Notes under the pieces: generated by a model | What the model saw: the letters and a program-made list of their open reading frames with translations, nothing else | Told to the model about the DNA's origin: nothing | Database searches by the model: none | NCBI RefSeq assembly: GCF_040026395.1 | Contig: NZ_CP157278.1 | Location: 992,001 to 1,056,000 of the forward strand | Length of the DNA stretch: 64,000 nucleotides | From: Pedobacter lusitanus | Lineage (GTDB): Bacteria; Bacteroidota; Bacteroidia; Sphingobacteriales; Sphingobacteriaceae | Reading direction: 5' to 3' | Translations under genes and position numbers: made by a program | In this document: in pieces, positions 52,095 to 60,329 of the stretch | How the letters are laid out: each line of letters starts with the position of its first letter | How positions within the stretch are numbered: the stretch's first letter is position 1

Positions 52095-53237
52095 ATGAAC
52101 ATAATTACAGGTAAAAAAATAGCTATTGTAGGCGGCGGTCCGGGCGGGTTAACGCTGGCAAGACTTTTACAGCTGAACGGCGCTGAGGTAAAAGTATATG
52201 AAAGAGACAGCAACAAGGATGCCCGCACGAAGGGTGCCACGCTTGATCTGCACGAAGAATCGGGTTTGAAAGCAATTCGTGAAGCCGGATTAATTGACCA
52301 GTTTCACGCAAATTTCCGTCCTGGTGCAGAAAAAATGCGCATTATGGACAAAGATGCCAGAATTGTATTCGAAGATAAAACCGAATCAGCTGATCACATT
52401 TCACGTCCCGAAATTGATCGTGGACCACTGCAAGACATCTTGCTGGAATCCCTGCAGCCAGGCACTATAGTCTGGGACAGTCACTTTGTAAAACTTTCGC
52501 CGCATAATGACTCCTGGGAAATTACATTTAAAAACGGGAATTCAGCTTTTGCGGATATAGTTATTGCAGCAGATGGTGCAAATTCAAAAATCCGTCCTTA
52601 TATCACAGCTATAAAGCCATTTTACTCTGGGGTAACCATCGTAGAAGGTGCTGTTTATAATTCAGAAACAGTGGTTCCACGAATACACCAGGCATTAAAT
52701 GGCGGAAAAATATTCGCCATGGGCAGTGAAAAAAGCTTAATTATAAGTTCCAAAGGAGATGGAAGTCTGGTATTTTACACCGGATGCAAAACAGCGGAAA
52801 ACTGGGCAGAAACATCAGAAATTGATTTCTCGGATAAAGCTCAGGTGCTGGAATGGTTTAAAACAGCTTATGCAGACTGGGATGAGTTATGGGTAGAATT
52901 ATTTGAAAATGCAGCAGCCAGGTTTGTACCGCGTCCGCAATATTGTATGCCTTTTGATCAAACATGGGAAGCACAACCAAATTTAACTATGCTGGGTGAT
53001 GCAGCACATCTGATGCCGCCTTATGCTGGTGAGGGGGTAAATATGGCTATGCTGGATGCAGTAGAGTTAAGTCAGTGTCTCCTAAATGCAGAATTCACTG
53101 ACACAAAATCTGCTATTGCCGCTTATGAAAACCAGATGCGTTTAAGAGCATCGGCAACTGCAAAAACCACGATGGATTCGACAGCTGCTTTACACTCAAA
53201 GGAGGCTATTTCTTTTCTTCTTGATATAGTCGGTTAA
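52095..53237 (+). CDS. TetX-like FAD-dependent monooxygenase
   Basis: The 380-residue protein has the FAD Rossmann motif KIAIVGGGPGGLTLARLLQ (about 7-25), the RGPL region (PEIDRGPLQDILL), DIVIAADGANSKIR (DG motif), and the second FAD motif TMLGDAAHLMPPYAGEGVNMAM (about 298-320), split here across the loop. Its pattern along the whole length, including ATLDLHEESG, is very like TetX, the tetracycline-hydroxylating enzyme of Bacteroides. Whether it attacks tetracyclines is not shown. Its co-transcription with a TetR regulator fits a drug- or metabolite-inducible detoxifying unit. Confidence 0.9.
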   Translation: MNIITGKKIAIVGGGPGGLTLARLLQLNGAEVKVYERDSNKDARTKGATLDLHEESGLKAIREAGLIDQFHANFRPGAEKMRIMDKDARIVFEDKTESADHISRPEIDRGPLQDILLESLQPGTIVWDSHFVKLSPHNDSWEITFKNGNSAFADIVIAADGANSKIRPYITAIKPFYSGVTIVEGAVYNSETVVPRIHQALNGGKIFAMGSEKSLIISSKGDGSLVFYTGCKTAENWAETSEIDFSDKAQVLEWFKTAYADWDELWVELFENAAARFVPRPQYCMPFDQTWEAQPNLTMLGDAAHLMPPYAGEGVNMAMLDAVELSQCLLNAEFTDTKSAIAAYENQMRLRASATAKTTMDSTAALHSKEAISFLLDIVG

Positions 53238-53618
53238 AACGAACCGGCTATTTCCTCCGCCTGCCCGTCAGTATTTATAAAAAAATTATTCTTACAGATA
53301 TTATCTTAATTTTCTTTTTATATATTTGCTATTATGATTTTGTAACGCCGAACATCACATAGCCTCATTCTGACGGCCTGTATATCTTTCCCAAATTCAG
53401 GGAGATGTTCTTCTGTATAGCTTATAAAAAGAAATTCCATCTGCTGTTAATTTATCTTTAATAGTATTAATTTAGTTGCTGTTAATTCTTTTTAAGCGAG
53501 CTTTCTTTTTATTCATCAGCCTCCTGCCATTAAGCAAAGCAACAAGATATATTCCCCCGTTATCAGGGCTAAATTATTTAAAAAATAAATTTGGATTAAG
53601 CAATAATAACAGACAAAA
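53238..53618. other. Long AT-rich intergenic region
   Basis: About 380 bases after the monooxygenase and before a tRNA-like fragment. I see no gene, no clear terminator hairpin for the monooxygenase transcript, and no repeats. Short A/T-rich tracts such as CTTTTTATATATTTGC at about 53314 include a TATATTTG-like promoter match, but no ORF follows it. Confidence 0.35.
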
Positions 53619-53660
53619 CGCTCAGTCAAAGTCCTAAACCGCTACCAGCTGAGCTCAACG
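53619..53660 (-). other. Degenerate tRNA-like fragment
   Basis: On the minus strand GAGCTCAGCTGGTAGCGG matches the tRNA D-arm consensus (GAGCTCAGCTGGTAGAGC), followed by GGACTTTGACTGAG, which resembles an anticodon arm. Stems do not pair well and no T-arm GGTTCGAATCC follows. It is probably a remnant from a past recombination at a tRNA gene, or chance. It ends nine bases before the GNAT start. Confidence 0.35.
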
Positions 53661-53669
53661 AATATAAAA

Positions 53670-54215
53670 ATGGTAAATACAGAAAGACTAGTTATCCAAC
53701 CATTAACTTTTAGCCAGCTTAAAAAATACATTTTAGCTGATGGGTCTTTAGAAGAAGAACTAAAAACCAAACATATACCCAGAGTAATTTCCGCCGAACT
53801 TAAAGATGCATTGGAACATACTATTTTTCCGGCTATGGAAAGCGGGTATCAGAATTACCTTTACTCTACCTTATGGACAATCATTACCAAAGACTGCAAC
53901 CATATTATCGGTGATCTGTGTTTTATCGGGGAACCTAATTATGAAGGAGAAATAGAGATTGGTTACGGCACTTATGAAAGGTTCCAGGGCAAGGGATATA
54001 TGAAAGAAGCTATAAGTGGCATGATCGCATGGGCTGCAGAACAAGATAAGGTAAAATCCATAATTGCGCATACGTTGAAAAGTAATCAGGCCTCCTACAT
54101 GTTACTGATTAAAAACAATTTCCGGCAAATTGACGAAATGGAGTTTTTATACAAATGGGAAATCCGGCTTAAAGATCAGGTGAGTAAAGAAACCTGGTTA
54201 CGACCTACCTCATAA
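53670..54215 (+). CDS. GNAT family N-acetyltransferase
   Basis: The 181-residue protein starts VNTERLVIQPLTFSQLKKYI, typical of RimJ/RimL-type GNATs. Acetyl-CoA motif A is seen in EIEIGYGTYERFQGKGYMKEA (Gln/Arg-x-x-Gly-x-Gly/Ala, here FQGKGY), followed by AHTLKSNQASYMLLIKNNF. The acceptor substrate is unknown. It stands alone, ends at a terminator facing a minus-strand gene, and has a tRNA-like fragment directly upstream. Confidence 0.88.
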   Translation: MVNTERLVIQPLTFSQLKKYILADGSLEEELKTKHIPRVISAELKDALEHTIFPAMESGYQNYLYSTLWTIITKDCNHIIGDLCFIGEPNYEGEIEIGYGTYERFQGKGYMKEAISGMIAWAAEQDKVKSIIAHTLKSNQASYMLLIKNNFRQIDEMEFLYKWEIRLKDQVSKETWLRPTS

Positions 54216-54222
54216 CAAAAAC

Positions 54223-54250
54223 AGCTGCCTTTTTTACTAATCAGGCAGCT
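54223..54250. terminator. Bidirectional terminator between convergent genes
   Basis: AGCTGCCT (54223-54230) pairs with AGGCAGCT (54243-54250). A T run (TATTTTTT) follows on the plus strand and A-rich DNA precedes it. The stem overlaps the stop codon of the minus-strand gene at 54249. Confidence 0.82.
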
Positions 54251-55085
54251 ATTTTTTCCCTTTTACCCAATCTTTGATCCGTTTAAAAAGGTCTTTTTTA
54301 AGCGGTTTGGGCCTTCCGTCATGGGTTATTCCATTGTTGAAATTATAGACCAGTTTTTCGGTGTAAGTCTTTAAATGCGGAGCAGATTTAAGTTCTTCCA
54401 GAAACGGAGCTGCATTATGGTTAAGCGTTGCATTCATAGAAATGCTCTGATATTCACTTCTAACCAGATCGGGTGCATTGTTATTGACAGGGCTATTTCC
54501 ATTTTCAGCAAAATAGTCCAGATGGAAAATCTCAGGATTTAGTTTTTTGAGTCTCTTAGTCCCTTTTCTTTCATTTCTCCAGGGATGTTCACCGGGCTTT
54601 AACTGTGCTTTGAAAAAAGCTTTATTCCACAGTGAAACCTGATGCGACATTAAGAAATTACTTTCTTTATTATCCAGCCTGGACACATTAAACCCTTTAA
54701 TTGATAAGTCAGTACTGCTGGTTTTAAATACAGCTGATGAATTGAGCTTAACCAGTTTCCAGCTATTGGCTAATGTCAGTTTAAAAAGTTCTGCAAAAAA
54801 TTCCGGATCAACTGGTTTATTCAGCCACATATCTTCCTGAAAATACAGTACGTATTCCTCATCCAGCTGATCAAACAGATTTGAAAGACGGTTACTCCAC
54901 TCTCCTTTTCCTGATTTAATGTTTTTAAAGTTTGCCAGATCAGCCGATATTTCTTCGGTAGCGAAATAATAATTTACAGGAATATCAAAATCCCAGTTCT
55001 TTGAAAAGAAATATTCAAAACCCTTAAAAAGCAATTCGTATCTGTCACAAGCATGTACAATCAATGCTATATTATTCTTTTTCAT
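54249..55085 (-). CDS. Probable glycosyltransferase-like (GT-A) protein
   Basis: The 278-residue protein begins NIALIVHACDRYELLFKGFEYF, a strand-helix opening common to GT-A folds. YVLYFQEDMWLNKPVD has an EDM in place of DxD at about residue 100, and LMSHQVSLWNKAFFKAQLKPGEHPW could be the acceptor loop. No membrane helix or signal peptide. The C-terminus is basic (KKDLFKRIKDWVKGKK), perhaps for membrane contact. The donor and acceptor are unknown. No other wall or capsule gene is adjacent, so confidence is moderate. Confidence 0.6.
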   Translation of the reverse strand: MKKNNIALIVHACDRYELLFKGFEYFFSKNWDFDIPVNYYFATEEISADLANFKNIKSGKGEWSNRLSNLFDQLDEEYVLYFQEDMWLNKPVDPEFFAELFKLTLANSWKLVKLNSSAVFKTSSTDLSIKGFNVSRLDNKESNFLMSHQVSLWNKAFFKAQLKPGEHPWRNERKGTKRLKKLNPEIFHLDYFAENGNSPVNNNAPDLVRSEYQSISMNATLNHNAAPFLEELKSAPHLKTYTEKLVYNFNNGITHDGRPKPLKKDLFKRIKDWVKGKK

Positions 55086-55263
55086 CTTATGTTCATTTCA
55101 CATTGTGCTAGCTGCACCTAGTGGCTTCATTGCAAAAAAATACCGGTTATCCGGATCGGATAATTTTGTTTAATCCGGGCAATTCCAAAAGTAAACATAT
55201 TTCAGCTACCAGAAATACATAATGCTTTATCTATGAATAAAATGAGGATTATAGCTTTGTCTG

Positions 55264-55995
55264 TTAAAGATATAAACGTCTGATCACAGCCAGATCCAGC
55301 ACACTTTTACGCGGTAATACTACAGACCAGGCATGATCAGCTGAGATCCACGAAATGGCCTTGTACTGAGGGAAATTGATAAAATCAGCGATCACAATAC
55401 CTTCCTTAACTTCTGCACTTTCAATTTCATACAAGGCAAAGGGAGTCATTAAACCTGTTTTAAGTACCTTAGACAGAGCTTCCTTCATAGTCCATAACAG
55501 CGCCAGACTCAGGTTTACATCGTTGTTAATCAGATGGAGTTTTTTGCTTTCTCCGCTTGTGATCACCTCTCTCATTGTCTCACTTTGTCCGGGATCAACC
55601 GCCTCTACGTCAACCCCCATTGGATGGCCTTCCTGAAAAACAACCGCCATCCCCATCCGATCTGTATGTGCAATACTCAGCTGTATATTACCTCCCTGCG
55701 GCAGGTACAGTACCGGCTGCTGAAATATTCCGGAACTTATCTGTACCTCGGTCAGTACCATATGATCTGCAAAAGCACTTAATGCGCTTTTGGCGGCATA
55801 TCTTCCCAATAAATAACTATGCTGAACTTTGGGCAGTTTCAACGTATGAAGATGGTTTACTTCACTTTCATGCAAAAATGAGTGACAGTTATTCTTTAAT
55901 ACAATGAGGGGCTGGTTTACCGCAGCTATAGCAGCAGGAAACAGCCCCCCGGTTCGTTGTAAAACAAATTTTTCAACAGCAATATTATCTGGCAT
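55264..55995 (-). CDS. 4'-phosphopantetheinyl transferase (Sfp type)
   Basis: The 243-residue protein shows HMVLTEVQISSGIFQQPVLY, then LSIAHTDRMGMAVVF, the metal motif MGVDVEAVDP (GxDxE) and LLWTMKEALSKVLKTGL (WxxKEAxxK). These are the signature of Sfp/AcpT enzymes that attach the CoA-derived phosphopantetheine arm to acyl or peptidyl carrier proteins. Length is usual for the Sfp branch. No carrier protein, PKS or NRPS is in the window, so its partner is elsewhere. It follows a minus-strand gap with no other gene. Confidence 0.92.
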   Translation of the reverse strand: MPDNIAVEKFVLQRTGGLFPAAIAAVNQPLIVLKNNCHSFLHESEVNHLHTLKLPKVQHSYLLGRYAAKSALSAFADHMVLTEVQISSGIFQQPVLYLPQGGNIQLSIAHTDRMGMAVVFQEGHPMGVDVEAVDPGQSETMREVITSGESKKLHLINNDVNLSLALLWTMKEALSKVLKTGLMTPFALYEIESAEVKEGIVIADFINFPQYKAISWISADHAWSVVLPRKSVLDLAVIRRLYL

Positions 55996-56078
55996 ATATC
56001 AATTGATTATCCTGAAAGGGACAATGTCCCGGTCAATATATAAACAAGAACCTTGAATTCAAAAGATAATAGCCGATC

Positions 56079-56714
56079 TTATTTAAATTCGATAACAAAA
56101 TCAGTTAAAGGTGTACGCACCTTTTTAAGATTGACCAGCCAGTCTTCGTTTTCATCTCTGTATCCAAGAGGCAGTAAAGTTGTACTGCGTAGCCCCTGTT
56201 CCTTTAAACCTAACAATTTATCTACATTCAATGGATCGAAACCTTCCATAGGTGTTGCATCAACTCCTAAAAGTGCAGCTTCTGTTATGGCAATACCGAA
56301 ACTAATATAGGACTGTCTGGCAGCATGATTAAATTGCTCTTCGGAAGTCATTTTTTCAAAAACACCCAGAATGTAATCGATGTTATCCCGGCTTTTGTCT
56401 TCAGGTAGTCCTCGTTGCCGGTTAGTGTGCCTGAACACCTCAAGTACTCTTTTTTCTGTATAAAGATCCCAGGCTGCAAAAATCAGCAGATGTGAACAGT
56501 CCGTAATCTGCGACTGATTGTAACCTACAGCTCTTATTTTTTCTTTTAACTCCTGATTCGTAACTACAATTATTTTATAGGGCTGCAAACCATAACCAGA
56601 CGGAGCGAGCTGTGCTGCTGCTATGATCTGATCAACTTTATCCTGCTGAACCTTTTGATCACTATCCATTTTTTTTGTAGCATATCGCCAGTTTAATGCT
56701 TTTATTATACTCAT
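56079..56714 (-). CDS. NfsB-type nitroreductase (NAD(P)H-dependent FMN oxidoreductase)
   Basis: The 211-residue protein starts SIIKALNWRYATKKMDSDQK, the typical nitroreductase opening with Arg/Lys for FMN phosphate. LAPSGYGLQPYKIIVV and FGIAITEAALLGVDATPMEGF (FMN region) are also present. It reduces nitroaromatics, quinones or flavins. Its start faces the HxlR gene at 56942 across a dyad-rich promoter region; such regulator pairs often respond to reactive electrophiles. Confidence 0.93.
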   Translation of the reverse strand: MSIIKALNWRYATKKMDSDQKVQQDKVDQIIAAAQLAPSGYGLQPYKIIVVTNQELKEKIRAVGYNQSQITDCSHLLIFAAWDLYTEKRVLEVFRHTNRQRGLPEDKSRDNIDYILGVFEKMTSEEQFNHAARQSYISFGIAITEAALLGVDATPMEGFDPLNVDKLLGLKEQGLRSTTLLPLGYRDENEDWLVNLKKVRTPLTDFVIEFK

Positions 56715-56841
56715 TAGTTTTAATTTTATTTTGTAAATCTTTAGTAATTACCTACCGGATATCAGATTTGAATGAAGACCAGTGCAGATGATCTGATCTG
56801 GCAATTCCTGAACTCCATTCCTTTTGAATTGTTAAAGACAA

Positions 56842-56912
56842 CAAAAGTACCTATATTTACTAACCAAAGGTTACTACTATACTAAAGGTTAGTGCTAACC
56901 TTTAGTATAGTA
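56842..56912. promoter_or_regulatory. HxlR-type divergent control region with a 38-bp perfect palindrome
   Basis: TACTATACTAAAGGTTAG (56875-56892) and its exact reverse complement (56895-56912) flank a two-base centre. TAACCAAAGGTTA at 56861-56873 is a second, shorter dyad sharing AAAGGTTA. On the minus strand TACTTTTG (56849 to 56842) is a TAnnTTTG element for the nitroreductase. HxlR is the natural candidate to bind here. Confidence 0.75.
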
Positions 56913-56941
56913 AACTGATTTACAGATATAAAGAGAATTTC

Positions 56942-57334
56942 ATGAAAGATCTAATTGAAGATGAAATACCATTTTGCGAGGGTAATCACACCAGGGAAGA
57001 TTCTAAAAAAGACTTAATAGCATTAGAAGATACACTTTATGTTATTGGTGGTAAATGGAAGTTAAAAATCATTAATGCACTTTACGTTAATGGAAACAGC
57101 CGTTTCAATCAATTACAGCAGATCGTGACAGGCATATCTGCGCGGGTATTATCCAAAGAGTTAAAGGAAATGGAATTGAACGGATTCATCAAACGAAATG
57201 TGTATACGGATACACCCGTGGTAATCACTTATGGAATTACATCATACTGTAGTACCCTGGGCCCGGTATTAAGCACATTAATAGAATGGGGAAACACTCA
57301 TAAAGATAAAATCAGGAAAGATTACAGAAACTAA
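56942..57334 (+). CDS. HxlR family transcriptional regulator
   Basis: The 130-residue protein carries the winged HTH of HxlR regulators: LYVIGGKWKLKIINALYVNG, then RFNQLQQIVTGISARVLSKEL, and MELNGFIKRNVYTDTPVVITYGIT. An early Cys (FCEGNHT, near residue 12) could be redox- or electrophile-sensing, as in several relatives, but that is inferred. Divergent from the nitroreductase gene; the palindrome between them is its likely operator. Confidence 0.94.
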   Translation: MKDLIEDEIPFCEGNHTREDSKKDLIALEDTLYVIGGKWKLKIINALYVNGNSRFNQLQQIVTGISARVLSKELKEMELNGFIKRNVYTDTPVVITYGITSYCSTLGPVLSTLIEWGNTHKDKIRKDYRN

Positions 57335-57368
57335 GTCGCTGACCCCTTATTTCCGGATAGGCGCATAC

Positions 57369-59030
57369 TTAAGGCTTAAAAGATATATCAGCTTTTTGCA
57401 TTCCTTCATAAACGACCTTGTCCAGGTCATAGATATCTTTTGCATAGACCAGTGCTCCTTTATCATTTAGCCAGGCTGTATAATAAAAAAGACGTATCGG
57501 AACCTGTTGAGGTAAACCAATAAATTTTGCGCGGGGATAACCGCTCCCCATCCCACTTTTGACCAGGTTGTAGTTTTTATCCTGGCCAAATAAAGCGGAA
57601 GCCAGATCCAGTGGCTTCTCTACCCGGACGCAACCATGACTAATAGCGCGCATTTTCTGTTTAAAGACTGTACGTACGGGGGTATCATGCAGATATACAC
57701 TGCTTGCATTAGCAAAAAGGAACTTAATTTTGCCTAAAGAATTTTTAGATCCGGGTTGCTGCTGAAAAGAGTATTCACTGATATCGGCAGCTGCCCAGTC
57801 AATAGACTCTGTATCTCTGATCAGTTTTCCTTTTTTAAAGGTCCTGATATTGTTATTGGCCAGATAATACCGGTCATCAGCTGCATACCTGGAAATCTCA
57901 TTACGGGCAATACTCTGCGGAATATTCCAGACCGGATTGATTTGTACTAAACGTATCATGCTGCCTATCTGAGGGGTTTGCTTGTCACCAGGCTGCCCTA
58001 CGCAAACATTCATATGCAAGACTGACTTTCCCTCATCCATTACATCCAGGCTAAAATCTGTAATGTTAACCAATACAAACTTTTGTCCGGCAGGCTTATT
58101 TTTCCATCTTAACCTTTCCATGTTTACAACCAGCGTTTGCCTGGTTTGTGCGCGCAGACTGTCCCTGGTTTCTTTACTTAAAACCGGTTTGACTTTTTCT
58201 TTAATTACCTTTTTATTTTTCTCTTTCAGGTTCTGTTTCATCGTCTTAACAGCAGACAATTTATCTGTTGTTTTATTTTTAACAGCAACTGGTTCTTTAA
58301 TGGTAACTGTATCTTGTTCGAGCTTAACCAGAGCCTTTTGTAAGGCACGGTAAGTCTTGTCTTTTGGCTGTATACTGTCCAGGTAATTTTTAAGGTTAGC
58401 TATGGCAAAAATTCCGGTAACAAAACTACTGTCCGGCAAGAGTGTAGGTACTGCATAATGTTCATATACCTGAGCAGGATTTACAGTTCCATATTGCAGC
58501 GCGATACTGTATCTGATCAGGGAATTGACAACGGATAATTCGAGCTTTGCTAAACGACGATGGACTTTAACTGTATCGGATGATTTATAATCCTTCACTT
58601 CGTTCAGCTGCTGCTTTAAATCATCTGCCATAAATAGTCTGGCATCCAATCCATGACGATCAGCATGATTTAAATATTCCAGTAAATTCTGCAATTGATT
58701 ATCCGGCAGGAATCTCGGTACCAATATGAGCTGATAACCTCCTTTTTCGTAAAAACTGCTCACCATTGCCGGATAAGGCAAACCGGCCACTTCCTTTTCC
58801 AGAATATCTTTGAATGATGAGCGTAATTTTTCCTTTTGCTGCGCAGCCTTAAGACGCTGCTTTTCTGAAAGATCAATAGTACTGTCTTTTTTGCCAGCAA
58901 CTTCGGTATCAATAACCTTAGTCATGGTACCAGCGGCCTGACGCTTAACTGTACAGGAACTGATCAGGAGCATACCGATCGTTATGACTATAAAGAGCTG
59001 GCATGAGTTATAACGATCGAAAGCTTTCAT
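57369..59030 (-). CDS. L,D-transpeptidase (YcbB/LdtD-like), lipoprotein
   Basis: I start at the ATG at 59030 (MKAFDRYNSCQLFIVIT), where a lipobox (LLISSC) follows; an ATG at 59048 is also in frame. The protein has an N-terminal scaffold domain with a Lys-rich stretch (about 255-300), then a YkuD catalytic domain with VLVNITDFSLDVMD, SVYLHDTPVRTVFK and the nucleophile motif HGCVRVEKPLDLA (Cys at about 467). It cross-links peptidoglycan by 3-3 bonds or attaches proteins. It is last in a minus-strand series, 80 bases after the protease gene. Confidence 0.92.
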   Translation of the reverse strand: MKAFDRYNSCQLFIVITIGMLLISSCTVKRQAAGTMTKVIDTEVAGKKDSTIDLSEKQRLKAAQQKEKLRSSFKDILEKEVAGLPYPAMVSSFYEKGGYQLILVPRFLPDNQLQNLLEYLNHADRHGLDARLFMADDLKQQLNEVKDYKSSDTVKVHRRLAKLELSVVNSLIRYSIALQYGTVNPAQVYEHYAVPTLLPDSSFVTGIFAIANLKNYLDSIQPKDKTYRALQKALVKLEQDTVTIKEPVAVKNKTTDKLSAVKTMKQNLKEKNKKVIKEKVKPVLSKETRDSLRAQTRQTLVVNMERLRWKNKPAGQKFVLVNITDFSLDVMDEGKSVLHMNVCVGQPGDKQTPQIGSMIRLVQINPVWNIPQSIARNEISRYAADDRYYLANNNIRTFKKGKLIRDTESIDWAAADISEYSFQQQPGSKNSLGKIKFLFANASSVYLHDTPVRTVFKQKMRAISHGCVRVEKPLDLASALFGQDKNYNLVKSGMGSGYPRAKFIGLPQQVPIRLFYYTAWLNDKGALVYAKDIYDLDKVVYEGMQKADISFKP

Positions 59031-59111
59031 TTTATTCTTCAGAAACACAGATGTTTAAGAAGAACAATTTTTCATCATTTATTGTTTGGCCTCAAAAAAA
59101 TAATAGCTGAT

Positions 59112-60329
59112 TTATTTATGGATCAGTTCTTTTTGCAATTTACCTTCCTTAAAATATTCCACAGTATATTGCGCTCCTGCACCGGCTAAAATTAAGTGCT
59201 CAATTTTTTCCGGATGATGAATCAGCTCACTGCTTTTAACTTTGTTAACAGTTTCAAGAATGCACCCTGGTTTAAGTACAGCCTGCGTATTGAACTTAAT
59301 ATTATCAAATACCTGAAGTTTTCCATCTTCATTAAAGCCGACCAGATATTCACCCAGTACAAAATCAGCGGGATAACCGTAAGAGTGATTTGGAGTCAGA
59401 TGGATTTCCATTTTCCTTGTATTGATCGTAAAGTTATATTTACTGATCAGTCTTGCCCCGACAGAACCATCAAAACCAGGGTTCCAGTTCTCTGACGTCC
59501 CCCCACCAGACATTAGGGTTACGAGCAGATTTTTTGCTTCCATTACCTTACCGAAAGAAAATGAAAAGGCCCTTCCTGTAAAAGTTGGTGTACTCACTCC
59601 CATACTGGTTGTACTGCCGTTATAAATAGCTTTAAAGCCATCAACCAGTAAGCGGTTTTGTTTTACAAATGGCCTGAAACAAATCAAACTGTAAGCCGCT
59701 CCGGTATCAAAAACAAAGGAACCATTTTTAGCTTTCCCTGGCATGATATTTAAACTGCCTGGCAGAATGAATAATCCCGCTGGCGAGGTTACCGGTATAG
59801 TTTGTCCTCCTTCTTCGTATTGATAACCTTCCGGCTCATATAGTGATAGTTCTTTTTTATCATAATCAACTTTTGTTATATATCTTTTAGTGATTACATT
59901 TCCTATCAGTCCGTCTGTGCCGCCATGCAGCTCTTTAAAGATAGCGATACTCTGGTTTTTCACTTCAAAGTTTCCCAGATGTACTGTATTTCCTTCAGAA
60001 ACGGAAATCTCCATATTCCCGCCCACAACTGATGTTTGTTGTTTACGACTTACTTTAAGTCCGAGTGAATCAGCCAGTCCCTGCGAAACAGCCATTCCAT
60101 CAGCTCCGGTATCAAAGAGTAAGCGCAAGGGTCTGCCCGAACCATTGAGTTTCAGGGTAAGGATGACAGCACCATTGCTTACTTCAACAGGTACAGTCAC
60201 TTTCAGTAATCCGGCATTCGGTGCGGCAGCAGCAGCACTCTTTTGTGCCGCCGATGGTCTAACCAGGGCAGCACAAAAGAAAAGACTGAAAAAACATGTT
60301 TTTTTAAGTGTAGAAAAGAAATTATTCAT
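59112..60329 (-). CDS. Retropepsin-like aspartyl protease, exported
   Basis: The 405-residue protein has a signal peptide (VRPSAAQ), then two DTG motifs, LLFDTGADGMAVS (Asp at about 73) and FVFDTGAAYSLIC (Asp at about 208). Each lies in a half-domain of similar plan, so it is a single-chain, pepsin-like arrangement of two retropepsin halves. The C-terminal part (about 320-405) looks like a PDZ-type domain (GEYLVGFNEDGKLQV, LKPGCILETVNK). It directly follows, and by one base overlaps, the TlpA-like gene. The substrate could be a peptide imported by the adjacent outer-membrane system. Confidence 0.87.
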   Translation of the reverse strand: MNNFFSTLKKTCFFSLFFCAALVRPSAAQKSAAAAAPNAGLLKVTVPVEVSNGAVILTLKLNGSGRPLRLLFDTGADGMAVSQGLADSLGLKVSRKQQTSVVGGNMEISVSEGNTVHLGNFEVKNQSIAIFKELHGGTDGLIGNVITKRYITKVDYDKKELSLYEPEGYQYEEGGQTIPVTSPAGLFILPGSLNIMPGKAKNGSFVFDTGAAYSLICFRPFVKQNRLLVDGFKAIYNGSTTSMGVSTPTFTGRAFSFSFGKVMEAKNLLVTLMSGGGTSENWNPGFDGSVGARLISKYNFTINTRKMEIHLTPNHSYGYPADFVLGEYLVGFNEDGKLQVFDNIKFNTQAVLKPGCILETVNKVKSSELIHHPEKIEHLILAGAGAQYTVEYFKEGKLQKELIHK

